From assembly GCA_903813345.2 (NCBI GenBank), contig CAIIXF020000005.1, forward strand, positions 5,113,375-5,177,374: a DNA stretch of 64,000 nt. The letters run 5' to 3'. The position numbers were made by a program, and so were the translations under genes. Positions 30,578 through 43,370 of this stretch are shown piece after piece (position 1 is the first letter of the stretch; each line of letters opens with the position of its first letter). The notes below the pieces were generated by a model that worked only from the letters and a program-made list of their open reading frames with translations, searched no databases and was not told the origin of the DNA. Source of the stretch: Owenia fusiformis. Taxonomy: Eukaryota > Annelida > Polychaeta > Sabellida > Oweniidae.

Positions 30578-31795
30578 CACTGGGAGCCAGTATAGTAAAC
30601 TTCACAAGACTTAGTTAAGCAGCCTTGTGAAACCTGATAGCCAAGGCTGATACAGCAGAGAGCCTCATTCTGAGTTGTTGCTTAGTGATACCTTCTGCTT
30701 CAAAATGGCCTCCCTTGTAATGTTTTTAGACATTCTTTAACAGTCTATCATATACCACCAGATTGATAAATTTAGATTGAAATTAAATATGTTGCAAGGG
30801 TAATATCTAAACATCACTTTAGTAGAGATAGAAATGTATCATTGATGATCTCTAGGGATTTCTGTGGTCTTACTCTCAGCCACTCTCTTTGAAGATTTGA
30901 AACTCTCTTAATGACCATTAACATTAATCTATTATAATGAAAAATCTGGTTCTGGCACTACTCTCAAACATCTTCAGTAGTGTTGTTCAAAGTGTCTCCT
31001 ATGCAGGTCAAAAGATTTCCAAGTGGTGCCAGAATCAGATTTTGAGAAAAATGTGTTTAAAATCATACTATCACTTGACTATCACTCTCACATAATCCAT
31101 ACTTGAAACCAAAGTTTCATTTCCCTAACACAAACTGAAAGTAACAAATCTTGCTGAAATACTGGAAAAATGATTGCAAACATTTTTAGACCTGTTGAAA
31201 CAAAATTTGCTGAAATAAAGGAGAATATAAATCAAAATTAAGTGAAAGTCAAAATTATGTAATGGAATAATAACTCTGATGAAATATTATATGGCGAGTC
31301 AACCTGAGACAGTAGGTGATAAACTTCTTAAAAAATATACTTTCTCCAAGAACCTGTAATATGTAAGTTAAGACTTTTCACATTCATAAAAGACATAGTC
31401 AGGGCTTAATGATTTTGTACTGAAACAGCATACATTTACATATATCATTTCTCTCAATAACAACCCAAGATAACACCATTAATATTAGATGCATACTGAT
31501 TAATTTGAAGTCAAGAAAAGTGCATGTTATAAAATAATAACTAAATAATTAAATCATAAAGTAACAATATATCACATTATATTACTACTCCAGATAATGC
31601 AAGAAATTGTTGGGAAATGTATGTTGGCCATTTAAAGTGCATAAGTGAACTGACCAGTGTAACCTAATACCAGTTGCATTCATGGCTATTAAGCATAAGT
31701 TGTCTGTGGCAGTTTAATGTTAATGGGATCTCCACTAGCACCACCAGTGGTTATCTGTATCACTACAACTAAATCTACAGTTCTGGCTCCCAGTG
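30578..31795. mobile_element. 1.2-kb element, CACTGGGAGCCAG ends, ATGT duplication
   Basis: Ends CACTGGGAGCCAG and CTGGCTCCCAGTG with ATGT at 30574-30577 and 31796-31799. The interior has inverted pieces (CTGGTTCTGGCACTACTCTC...GTGGTGCCAGAATCAG). No transposase frame. Confidence 0.75.
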
Positions 31796-34229
31796 ATGTA
31801 CTCTTAATATTTAAAATTTTCTCAAAAATCATTTTTATAGGTTTTTTAAAATTACTATTCTTAATTCAAGGTGGATGTTCCACGCTAATACTTTTAGTAA
31901 CACCAGTTATTTGACAATTGCTAACACCCCAGTCACATTTGTCGCACGGCGGCCGCAAGTCGACCGCAGAACAATTAAATCGGTGAATTTCTGCGGCGAG
32001 CGTAGAAAAACTACGCTCGCCTTGCGGCCTCCGTGCGGCGAATGCAGATTTTTACAGGCCGCAGGGAAGGCGTAGAAATTATAACTCGGAGTTATAATAT
32101 TTGTTCATTTCTGAGGTCCCCGTAGAAATCAACTGGCTCAACAAGATTGAATCATTATTTGTCAATGTTTCACGATTACTTTTCATTTGATATTACATCC
32201 TAGCACTATGAATAACATTTATAAATTGTCCTGATGTAAATAAAATGAAAAAAAGTATTATTTATCAGCAGAAATTTAAAATTCACCGTGCGGCTGCCGT
32301 GGGAAATGTGACTGCAAAAGTATGAGGGCGCAGAAATTCTGCGGCGAGCGTAGAAAAGCAACTGGCCGCATAACACCCCAGTCACATTTGTCGCACGGCG
32401 GCCGCAAGTCGACCGCAGAACAATTAAATCGGTGAATTTCTGCGGCGAGCGTAGAAAAACTACGCTCGTCTTGCGGCCTCCGTACGGCGTATGCAGATTT
32501 TTACACTGCGTGAAATATGGGATTCCAACTCTTGACACGTCTAGAAACTGGTCTTTACACGCCGGGTTTCTAGACGTGCCAATTATTTACACCTCTTGAC
32601 ACGCGATGAATTCAACTCTTTACACCTCTTGACACGCTCTTGGCACACTGAACAACATAATTATGTGTAAACAACTAACCTAATTACCAATAGCAGGATA
32701 AAACGTGCAATAAACTTTGAAAACACTGATACATCAGGCCTATTTATATATTTATTTTGTATTAGCTTAATATAAAGATAAACTTACTTTTCGATGAGTA
32801 TTTGGATTTCGGAGTAATTTGTTTCAAGTTAAGTCAATACAAATTATCGCCGACTTAACTTGTGACCATACATATGATAAATGAGGGGCATTTTAATACA
32901 CAATTGGGCAAAACAAGCATATTCAATCGAATGTACCATTCTCTCTGCTGTTCTTTCCCAGCCTATCCATAAACAGACAGGTAGAAGTTCCCATAGTTTT
33001 CGCAACATCTAATTCTATGATCAATTGCTAGACACAGCAAATATACTAATTAATTGTCTGATTGTGATTCGGGAACGTAGGGTTTTTACATAAACAGGAT
33101 ACTTGGCTGTACATAGCCTGAGAACACCGGATTGACCCCCCCCCCCCCCAATCGACGCCTAGGCGCTGCTTATGTTTTAATTAGAAACATTCCCTTGTAA
33201 AGAATTATCGGGATATGAATTGATACAAGGTCAAGTATTCTGCCCCTTTTGTGTGATAAAAATATGTATTTAATTGGTGCTTTAACTTTTTGAACAAAGA
33301 AATGAAATAATCGCACTGAATGTCTCAACATAAATCAGTGATGTTTAATTAATAAATGGCACTATTATGTCAGTCTACGCACTTCATGGACATGGACGGG
33401 GGGGGTGTGAGTTACCCATTCTAAAATGGTTAAATTTTGTATTAAAGAGTAATCAATAGGTCGTGAACTCCGATTGATAACCAACTGTAGCATGCTACTT
33501 AATTTGTTTGACTATTGATATTAAAAAGGAGTGAATTTATGATATTCATAGAGGTACATTGTATTGGTATTAATATAATAATGATATTGGGGACCATAAA
33601 CCACTTTGTTTCGGAAGTAGCTTTAGGATCGCGGTTTTATCTTCACATATTGCCCTTTGTGCAATTCGAAAATTAAATATTTTAATCTATAATTTATATA
33701 TCATTTGCAAAATAAATGTAATTAAGAGACATGGGGGAGGGGGGGGGGGTTAACGGCCAGAATTTGGAATGAATTTGGGAATTTCAAGGATTGATTCACT
33801 TAATGTTGTTCACTGGAGTCGATACACACACCTGCATAACAATCGGAGACAAAACTGACTTAATCTGATATGATAACAAAAGATTAATAACTTAGTCTAT
33901 GTTTTTGTTTTTATAATTGCGGAAGTGTACCAAAACCACCTTGATTACAGAAGATATCGTCTAGGCTTTAGATTTAATGAAGAGATTTTTTGCTCTAGTC
34001 TCATTTAATAAAACAGGCTATTTGCGTATTTAATTAATATTTGTGACAAAATATTTCAGTTAGACTCAAAATCAAAACGAATTTCTCCATTATAGCCCCC
34101 CTCGCAACTGTCCCGAGTCTGCATCTGTTTTTCATGCTTCCGATCCACCTTTGGGATAGAGAGAATAGATGTAGATTTGTAATTTGGGGGGTGGCATTAA
34201 ATGTGTTCTCATACAAACTAAAATAAACC

Positions 34230-34475
34230 CCAAAAAGCCATATCAAATGTCCAAACACAAGACCAATGCCATGTCAAACATCCAAATATAGAACCAATGC
34301 CATACCCCCGGGTACCAAATATCCAGAATATAAGACCAAGGCCATTCGAAATATCGAATGCCCCGAGAAGAAGGCAGATCTTTGAGTAAAATGATCATAA
34401 ACAACCTCAAATGAAGGATATGTGTAACAACTAGACCAATGCCCCGGGACCAATGCCGTACCACAATTGAGGGGT
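34230..34475. repeat. Degenerate GACCAATGCCA repeats
   Basis: AAGACCAATGCCATGTCAAA-like units of about 30-60 bases recur five or six times inside the CACTG-ended element. Confidence 0.6.
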
Positions 34476-35230
34476 AACATATTTTCCACACCGACTCTTA
34501 TACCAGAAAATGGAAAAATCTGTCTTAAAATGTGGGTCCATTGGCTTGACATACCAAATCAAATGTAAAAAAGGTACCCCACCTGAGCCGAGTGTGAACC
34601 CCCGGGGTGAATGGTGAACACACGGGGCAAGGAATTCTTCGATTTTGATTCAAGTAATTTTTTTTATAAAATTCATACTCATGTTAATAGCGGACGCCTT
34701 GGCCAAATAATCTTTCAAATCATGCACTTTCCAAGTGATTTTGTAGCAAAATTGTGATAATATATGAACCCCTTGGAATTATTCAAAGACGGACCCCCGC
34801 CAGCCCATCCCCTATTCTTACCTATGCTAAACACTAAGAAAATATATATATATCTTTTTGGTTTATCAACACATACCGCTCACAATATAACAAGTATACA
34901 GATTGTAACATAGATAAGCGAATTGGGGAAAATTACAATCCCTTTGATCAAATTATTATAAGATCTAATCTCCAGCTGAGGTGCAATCAAAATGTTGATA
35001 CACATAATTAGCAGTCAGAAAGATGCTCTTACCACTGTAGTTTTCAATATTCCCTTTGTTGTAACATCTTATTTCAAATGGATATTGATGGTTGTATGGA
35101 AGTATTCATATCAAACATTCACATTATAGTTTACAGTGGAATTCCCTCCATAAATGCAACATATTTACCATTTAAGATTTCATATTGGACTTTCCGCATA
35201 ATGATAAAATGTTGACGATATAGTTTTCGA

Positions 35231-35510
35231 TAAAACCCCAGGGTCGTAGCCAGCTTTCAGGCGGGGGGAGGGGTGATGCAATCACCAAAATATTTAGGTT
35301 TTCAGTCGGGGGGTGCGATCGTGACATAAATGAGGCAAAAAATATTTGTTTTGAATTTTTACGAAAATGATGCAACTTCCTTCAAACCTGAGCTAGAAGC
35401 TTCAAACAAAAAATCAATTTAATGCTCTTTTCTTCCTCTACCTTATGGTACCTTTTATTGCTTGTAGGAGGGGTGCGAACCCATCGCTTCTCCTCGTTAC
35501 GCTTATAAAC
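35231..35510. mobile_element. CGTAGCCAG foldback MITE, copy 1
   Basis: Begins GGTCGTAGCCAGCTTTCAG, has G-rich runs and GGGTGCGATCGTGACAT, then GATGCAACTTCCTTCAAAC. The same order occurs at 47347-47612. Confidence 0.65.
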
Positions 35511-35689
35511 CCAATAACGTATTCCCAAGGAATCGACTTTATTAATTTATATGTGAAAAATGAGCTTGCATGTACAAATTGCATCGTATGCAAACCTTCC
35601 CCTGACCGACCCGGTCATGTTTATGTCTTTTGAATGATGTCTACCCCTTGATGCATGCATCCTTTAATAAGTGGTGTTAAGAATATTGG

Positions 35690-35795
35690 TGTAGGCCCTG
35701 GTCAATATCTCTAGATACGCAGAGTTTCTAGACCGGCTAAGCACGTCTAAAAATTACTAGAAATTCCACAATTTATACAGTGATATGGATTTCAT
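35690..35795. mobile_element. Partial second end of a CACTG-type element
   Basis: Contains TCTAGATACGCAGAGTTTCT and CACGTCTAAAAATTACTAGA, ending in TATACAGTG. It mirrors the subterminal region near 37400, so it is a remnant of a related element inside the nest. Confidence 0.5.
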
Positions 35796-35999
35796 GTTTC
35801 TATTGAATGCCTTATTTTGAAGTCTAGCTAAATAATCGAGTTTGATTTTAAACGTTTTCGGGGATCCGGGCAGAACTCAGGATATAGTACTTGAGTACAT
35901 TTGCATTCAAAATAATTCAAAATTCAAAATTGCAAATATCATGGAAGTTGATTGCAATTATGTTCGATGATCGTCAACATGAAAGAACAATATGTCTGA

Positions 36000-37300
36000 A
36001 TAATTAGCTATTAAACATCTTTATCAAAACTTTCCTACACTTTTAAATGTTGATCTTGTCAAAGAGTACTCTCCATCTGAGATTCAGATGTAGATCGAAA
36101 ATCAAATTGATTTCAAAGGTATTTATAGATGGTTTACATGAGGGGTTCTGTCCATGTGGGTGGTGTATTCCTTTCATAACAAAGAGTTGTTTTGCTTCCG
36201 GGGTCCTAAATTATTCAATTTTAAATAGTAACTAATAAGATTAAACAGATCAAAAAGACTCGGGGCACTGCCGTCGCCCCATCATGATCAATACAGGTGA
36301 CAATAAGCGACACATGTTTCAGCGTCATGATAGTAAACCATGACATCTCAAATCTTCCCAGCCCTTGATTTTTGAGATCTTTCATCCCAGCTCATATTTC
36401 ATCTAATTGGGGTCATAAAACTTGTGTAACTGTGCCTGTTGCATCCTCGCTGGAAGGGTATTTTACAAGTATAAATGAAGTCCTTTGAAGAAGGATGTGC
36501 CTGTTGTTAAATACATGTACAATGCCTTACTACATTATGTAATGTATTGACATTAAGGTAGATGATTACATGATAACAATCACACTTATTGACATTCATA
36601 ACTCTTCCCATCTGATATGCTCAGATCACAGAATATGCCTCATTATATCAGAGCATGTTTCAGGCGTTTCAGACCCATAGCCAGGATTTGCCAAGGGGTG
36701 GGTTACTTTTTTAAGAAATTCCAGGGGGAGTTTACTTTTGGCAATGTTAGTTCAAAAATGAGCAAAATAATTTAAAAGGTGCTCAGTATGGGGTAAAAAA
36801 ATGCAATTTTGGTCACGGAGGGGGGGGGGGGGTGGGTCGCTAGAACCAATCTATCCCCCCTGTATTCGGGCCTGCATGTGCTATCTACATATTTGACAAT
36901 TGATAATTTGATTGACACGGTTCAAAGTGGACTTTGTTAATTATTCAAACTGTTTTAATATCTAGGAATATGCGTCCAAGTTAAAATCACTCGAAATCAG
37001 GGTAGATAAACCTAAGAAAAACACATTTCGTGTTTTCATTTGATCTTTAACATGATCCTGTAAAAATGTCAGATTTAGCAAAATACATAGGCGATCTCCA
37101 TCTGCACACATCTACTCATTCCGACTAAGCTATTGCCTATACTTACACGCACACGCATACTTTTAAATTAATTTTATTTTGATAATGATTTAAAAAACAC
37201 AAATTATTATTAACACGAAATTAAAATGATTGTTATATTCCAATCCTAGTAAAGTATAATTAAGCGCGACTATAGGGCATAACAACATGTGGCCAGTCTA
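36000..37300. other. Interior of nested element, no gene seen
   Basis: Anonymous AT-rich DNA with a G-run near 36820. No coding signal. Confidence 0.4.
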
Positions 37301-37964
37301 ATTATACTGTTTGTTTTGATAAGGCTGTGCAAAGATATATCAAAACTCTTGACACGCTCTTTACACGCGAGGTCTTTGCACCTCTTGACACGTCTTGGAA
37401 TCTCTAGATACGCGGAGTTCCTAGACTATCTTTGCACGTCTAGAAATTGCTTGGAATTTCACATTTGACGCAGTGTTACAGGCCGCAGGGAAGGCGTAGA
37501 AATTATAACTCGGAGTTATAATATTTGTTCATTTCTGAGGTCCCCGTAGAAATCAACTGGCTCAACAAGATTGAATCATTATTTGTCAATGTTTCACGAT
37601 CACTTTTCATTTGATATTACATCCTAGCACTTTGAATAACATTTACAAATTTTCCTGATGTAAATAAAATGAAAAAAACTATTATTTATCAATAGAAATT
37701 TAAAATTCACCGTGCGGCTGCCGTGGGAAATGTGACTGCAAAAGTATGAGAGCGCAGAAATTCTGCGGCGAGCGTAAAAAAGCTACTGGCCGCAGAAATG
37801 ATAGACCGCAAGGTCGCCGTAGGAAATGTGACTGGGGTGTTAATGATAGACCGCACGGCGGCCGCAGGAAATGTGACTGGGGTGTAAAAGAAATGTGATT
37901 ATCCAGATTCTGAATATTATTCAATTTTTATCTTTTGTAATATATGTTGAGTTATATATGAACT

Positions 37965-38780
37965 ATCTCCGAATATAATAGGTGGCACACAATGTGCCAT
38001 TGATTACTTAAGAAATATAGACCGAAAAGCAGGGGTCATATCGTCAAATACACCCCGCAGGGCTAGGCACAAACGTTTTCTGTACCCCGAACGACCGAAA
38101 GGAGTGAGGGGTTCGAAAGCTTTTGTGCCTAGCCACAAGGGGTGTATTTGAAATTAACATTTAAATTCATAACATAACAATGATAATATGTAAATGTAAG
38201 AACAAAATATCTTATGCGCACATTCTTGAAAACTCTGATACTGACCATATATAAATATGAACACAGCCAATAGATCTGAAATTAGAGGTTGAACTAATAA
38301 ATTGTTCGAATTATTCCTTTTACTTTCACCACCCTAAAAATCTGAATACATTTTGGCAACAAACTTATACACCTAAAAACCTGAAATCATGCATATGTCA
38401 ATAAGATGAAAAAGATGTACACAGTCATGATAAATAGATTAAATAATAATTCCGAAATTCCATGTTGATTAGATTAACGGACTGAATTCAATAAGCTTTG
38501 TATCTGGATGAAAGATTATAGGAACGGTACATAATTAAACATACATTATACTTCTAAAGTTTTACTATTGGTTCAAAACAGCAAATCTAAGTTTTGAAAC
38601 ATTTCTTTGCACACTTAGCTAGCGAACACTTGGTGTTTTTGTTCGCGTCCTTGTTTGACAAAACTAATTTATCGATATTGAGAATGTATGGTAAATCAAC
38701 ATTTAGTATTTAAGCCAATGATCAGGTTGTGATGTTCCGATTTCTATGAAGAAAAAATAATATGAAAACTGAATATACTT
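37965..38780 (+). pseudogene. Relic promoter block of a Ly6 copy (unit 1)
   Basis: 37980-38015 (GGTGGCACACAATGTGCCAT) and 38590-38760 (CATTTAGTATTTAAGCCAATG) match the blocks before the signal-peptide exons at 49512 and 63803. TATTTAAG is at 38707-38714. No signal-peptide exon can be read after it, so exon 1 of this unit is lost. Confidence 0.6.
38044..38151. mobile_element. 108-bp hairpin MITE
   Basis: TCAAATACACCCCGCAGGGC at one end is complementary, with a few mismatches, to the other end (GGGGTGTATTTGA), including GGCTAGGCACAAA against TTTGTGCCTAGCC. It is absent from the two paralogous blocks near 49.2 and 63.5 kb. Confidence 0.75.
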
Positions 38781-39020
38781 TAATACGTAGGTTAGATATA
38801 ACAAATTAATAATCATTCCAAAATTCCAGGATGAACTGTTCAAAATTCCATGTTGATTAGATTAACGGATTGAATTCAATAAGCTTTGTATCCGGATGAA
38901 AGATTATAGGAACGGCACATAATCAAACATACATTATACTTCTGAAGTTTTACTATTGGTTCAAAACAGCAAATCTAAGTTTTGAAACATTTCTTTGCAC
39001 ACTTAGCTAGCGAATACTTA
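38452..39020. repeat. Local duplication, about 180 bp, period about 390
   Basis: TTGATTAGATTAACGGACTG through TTTGCACACTTAGCTAGCGA occurs at 38462-38625 and 38854-39015 with few differences. A more diverged version is at 49750-49940. Confidence 0.8.
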
Positions 39021-39496
39021 GGGTTTTTAACTTTAATACGTAGGTTAGATATAACAAATTAAATATTCATTCCAAAATTCCAGTTTGAACTGTTCTACTT
39101 AATTATTCATTTATTTTAAAAACCTCCTCACACTAATAATAATTAAGGTTTTTATCCGAAAGACCTTGAATCCTAAGTTAAGTTGCACGATTTTTTAGAA
39201 ATAAACCATTAAATAAGTAAATATATATTTATTATATGCGTACTCACCCTTAAAACGAAGTTGAAGCGTTGAAGTAAAACTAGCCTCTTCTGGTCACCTA
39301 GTGTTCATTTATTTGCGAATATATTGAATATATTTTCCAAACAAAATAATCTCAGTAAAGTAATATTTTGAAAAATAAAATACGGGAGTGCTATTCTCAA
39401 CACACACACACACAAAGTAAATGAAGGTTAAATCAGACACCTCCATAATTATAGGTTTTAAGACTTTGCGATTGTCCGACACTTTAAACCAACTTA

Positions 39497-39761
39497 TGCC
39501 TTGGTCACATAGGCTTAGATTTTCACTACGGCGCCCGGCCCGGTACCGATGAGTTTGGTTGAGAAAAAATCGCCAAGACATCGGCAACTTTAATCTCCGC
39601 GATAAAACTCTGCCGGCGCCCGTACGATGTCAAAAAATCGGCCGATGATGGGTGACCATCGCCCGGCGCCCGTACGATGCCCGGGCTCGCCGGCCGATTT
39701 TGTACAAAATACTCATCGGCCGGGCGCCGTAGTGAAAATCGGAGCCTATGTGACCAAGGCA
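39497..39761. mobile_element. 265-bp GC-rich foldback MITE with TTA duplication
   Basis: Ends TGCCTTGGTCACATAGGC and its complement, followed inward by ACTACGGCGCCCGG and its complement. TTA lies on both sides (39494-39496, 39762-39764). A diverged relative is at 40925-41080. The long frames across it are artefacts of the palindrome. Confidence 0.88.
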
Positions 39762-39979
39762 TTAAGGCCAATGGGCAATATATGAGGAAGGATGCAGAAA
39801 TGGGGAATTTCGCTAATAGCATCGGATGGACAGGTAGACATAGTATTTGTTTATATGAAAGATCTAAAAATGAATTAAGGTCAGGGTGCACTTTGATGAA
39901 AAGACCACGTGCAGTATGGCAAGTGAGTTTAGACGTCATATCTTTCACCATGAGTACTTTCTGTGCATAAATACTGTTA

Positions 39980-40576
39980 CGCGGTATATGGCATACATTC
40001 ATGGTTGCGCGGTATTTGTGATACGGGTGAATATGCCATACTCACCTGCGGTATATAGCATATTCCGCAGGTGAGTATGCGATATTCCGCAGTGAATATG
40101 CGATACATTGATTTCAGTAAATACCCGATTCTCACCTGCGGAATATGTCATACTCACTTGCGGAATATGCCATATACCGCAGGTGAATATGACATATACC
40201 GCAGGTGAAAACGTGATACAGAAAGCCTTGATTTGATTGGTTGCGAGAATCGACTCTAAATGTAAAACTACGCTGATTATAGTTAGTGCGTCGAGTACTA
40301 ATATATGAATCCTGGATTGATTGAGTAAGTTTATTACGCGAGATTGTAAGTTAATATATTCGATACACAGTACTGTTGATTCAGTAATCATTACAATAAT
40401 TAATAACGTTTTACTATTTCGTTCAATCGATGCAATTGACAATTGCGTACATCCGTATCACGTTCTCATTGGTTAGTTTGTATGCCATATACCGCAGGTG
40501 AATCTGTCATACACCGCAAGTGAATATGCCATATTCGTTGCGGAATATGACATATTTTTGTATCGTGTTTACCGCG
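39980..40576. mobile_element. 597-bp element of repeated GCGGAATATG palindromes, TTA duplication
   Basis: Ends CGCGGTA and TACCGCG, flanked by TTA (39977-39979, 40577-40579). Both halves contain many copies of CACCTGCGGAATATGYCATA in direct and inverted order. The right half recurs at about 47655-47860. Confidence 0.85.
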
Positions 40577-40589
40577 TTACAAATACAGT

Positions 40590-42118
40590 GTTTTTATTAA
40601 AACAATATGTTTTCTGTCAATTGAAGTACCCTTGATGATAAAAATATCAATCAAACAATCCGAAAAATTATGAAAAGGGACCCCATGTCAACATTTTTTC
40701 TAAATATTGAACTTATATACTCAAAAGAGAATCTTTTTTTCTGATTTTTATTGCATGAAAACATTATTATCCTGGAAGTCCTGTCTACCAAAGTATTTCG
40801 TTTTCAAATGTTGCATTCACGCCATGTGGAACAGTCATACTGTCTGGGTCATACAGGAATTTAGTATAAATCTCAGTAGAGGCCTGTAGATCGACCGATG
40901 CCCTGGCGATGTCTTTCAGATTCAATTGATTGCGGGCGCCGTACGATGCCTGTACTAATGTGACCATACTCACGATTAGATCAAGACATCGGTGAAAAGT
41001 CACCGGCGCCCGGTCGATTTAGAAATCGGCCGATGACTACTCATCGGCCGGCGCCTGTCGCCTATGTGACCTAGGTATTAGTCACACATTTTACTGAGTT
41101 ACATACATATTATCTTGAAACATGTATTTATGACGGCTTTTACAACATTTGTCACAAAAATCAGCAAAAGTTCGGCATGTAATACTGGCATGTTTTAATT
41201 AAACGCCGTTCCTGCGGCTGTATCTGTGTATACATGTCCTGAAAAGAATTAATACAGAATTAAGTAATATGGGAAATTAATAGTATTATCTCGGCAACTG
41301 ATGAACCAAATTCACTGAAGATTTGTTCAAAGTAAAAAAAGAGTATTGTTAGCAAGGTACAAAAATATGAAAAAGATAAAGTAAGTGTTTTGACAAGTAA
41401 TTCCTCAGCAATAGATAAGCCAAATTCTTTCAAAACTTTACCCGAGACACTCGAGGGCATCCTCTGTTAGTGACATGAATATGTAAGAGATTGGTTTCAT
41501 ATTATGTGTTTTTTTAGAATTAAAGACATTATGTCAAAATAGCCAATATCAATGTAAAAGTCACTTATAAATCCATTTCCAAGCGAAAAAAACTTTTCCG
41601 TATTTATTCTAACAATATCACCTCCTATGAATTTTGAGAATGAATTGGGTTTTGGACATTTTGGATGAATGAAAAGAATTAATCACACATCACTCGGCTC
41701 CTATCAAACGCAGTGAAGACCGAGCGTGCAAAGAAAATGAGGTATGTGAGGTCCGGTATGGGAATTTTTGACTTGCTATTTTGAATATCTTAGTTCTTAC
41801 AGAATATCTTCTTGTTCTTATTTATATATTTTCAACTTGCTAATGATACTCTTAGGCTATTTTGTACGGATTTTCTACTTATATCACTGTATATATGTAT
41901 ATTGTTGACTGAATGATTTGGGAGATAATATATTTGAGATGGTATAGGTAAAGGATATATTGGGGTTTCAATTGTGCAGATGTCTTCCAATTTTGTCATT
42001 TCTATGCCTGCCTTTAAACAAATGCACACGTTGTAGCATATTATAAACCATGGGATTGCATGTCTTTTTACAAACATGAGATTTATCAACAATCTTTGCG
42101 GCGTATTCTAATTTGCAG
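40590..42118. other. Upstream of Ly6 copy A, no exon found
   Basis: Holds the diverged GGCGCC foldback relative (40925-41080). A signal-peptide exon like those at 49512 and 63803 was searched for by eye and not found. Confidence 0.5.
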
Positions 42119-43113
42119 TGCATTGTTTTGAGTGTAACTACGACTCAAATTAGTATGCGCCAAATCGCTTCCAAAGTGGCTTAGTTAGTCTAAACCGATG
42201 TTGAGGTAGATTACTAAGAAGTGGCCTATAGTCATTAAAGATTGGTTCATTGACTTTTCATTTTCACTTGTCTGCAGTTAAATAGGTGACACGAAAGGGC
42301 TAAACGGCTTGCCCCAAGGTGCAGCCGGCAAAAAGATGAGTTTGAAAAAATCATGTTTTTCACATAATAGCAGTGAGTATATGAAATAGGAGGCATATTT
42401 GATATTGATATGTATGATAGTCTATTTGGGTGTGGTCATTTTTATTAAAAACAATAATGGTGAAGAATTATACATTACTGACCTTGAAATGCCATTTTAA
42501 TTCAAAAGTCACTGTTGCTAATGATAATATTCCTATTTTACTTATTCAATGTTTTCTAAATGTTTCAATTACCATTATGTTAGTTTTTGGCAAAGTAAAT
42601 AATTATAGGGGTCACACAAGGATCCACTTTATTTAGAACTTTTTCATATTTAGTGATGATTTCAAAAAATACCAGGTTTAACACAATTTTGTTTGTTAAA
42701 TATGAAATAAAATGATAATATTGTGTTTGTTTCATTGTTTCAACTAAAAATCGCAATTCATTGCTCTTGCTCTTAGAGCTGCAGGGCATATACCAGTTCA
42801 AAAAGTCTTCAATAAAGTTGATCCTTGTGTGAGCCCTATGACTATTTACTTTGCCAAAAATGAATATAACGATTATTCAGATATATAAAAATCCTTTAAT
42901 AGGTTAAATAGGAATACAATGATTGACTTTTGAATAAAAAGGCATTATACATGTACATATGTAGTTGTTGCAGTAAAATTACCAAACCAAAGTGGACTAT
43001 TTTTCCATATTAATAGCAAATGGGCCTTCTATTTGCATTTTACTGAAATTATTTGTAACAAAAGTTTATTGTGATAAAGCAGGCAGTGATTTTGATAATT
43101 TTTTAGCTTGCAG

Positions 43114-43370
43114 ACGGTGATCTAGTCGAGACAACATCTTGTAGTAATGGGTGTAACAGTGATGAGGCAGGAATTGATTTTATAAATGCAACTTTTGACA
43201 ATTCCATTATTGATGGTTTATCTAACAGTTAGCCATTTTGTCCAACATTCTGCTTGGACGGCAAATTAAAAGATACTGATTTGCATCACATCAAGTTTGA
43301 TTTGTTCACCGATGTTTGTCAGAGTGATACCTGTAGCAGCTGCACTCGACTGATATGCAACAAGATATAT
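43114..43370 (+). pseudogene. Exon-like cysteine-rich segment inside the transposon
   Basis: Lies between a TTTTTAGCTTGCAG acceptor and a GTGAGC donor, 85 codons with a single in-frame TAG at 43230. Encodes DLVETTSCSNGCNSDEAG, then PFCPTFCLDGKLKDTDLH and FTDVCQSDTCSSCTRLICNK. Eight cysteines in CxxxC and CxxC pairs look secreted. The family is not recognised. It may be captured host sequence or an older gene piece. Confidence 0.4.

Larger units (their letters stand above)
32504..37475. mobile_element. 5.0-kb CACTG-ended element nested in copy 3
   Basis: Ends CACTGCGTGAAAT and ATTTGACGCAGTG, flanked by TTA at 32501-32503 and 37476-37478. About 130 bases at each end are packed with TCTAGACGTG, CTCTTGACACG and TTTACACG words in both orientations. 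CACTR ends, a 3-bp duplication and subterminal repeats fit the EnSpm/CACTA group. No transposase frame is recognisable, so it appears non-autonomous. Confidence 0.8.
32374..37839. mobile_element. CACCCCAG-family element, copy 3 (nested in copy 2)
   Basis: Same ends as copy 2, with TAA before and TTA after. It is itself interrupted at 32504-37475. Confidence 0.8.
31925..37884. mobile_element. CACCCCAG-family element, copy 2 (outer shell of a nest)
   Basis: Flanked by TAA at 31922-31924 and 37885-37887. Its sequence stops at 32370 at a second CACCCCAG element and resumes at 37840 with ATGATAGACCGC. Without the insert it would be about 0.5 kb like the other copies. Confidence 0.8.

Noticed and set aside
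34243-34552. Overlapping minus-strand frames rich in MALVLYLD
   Set aside because: They translate the degenerate GACCAATGCCA repeats inside the CACTG element.
39526-40002. 158-codon minus-strand open frame
   Set aside because: Lies across the GC-rich foldback MITE; the open frame is a by-product of inverted GGCGCC sequence.
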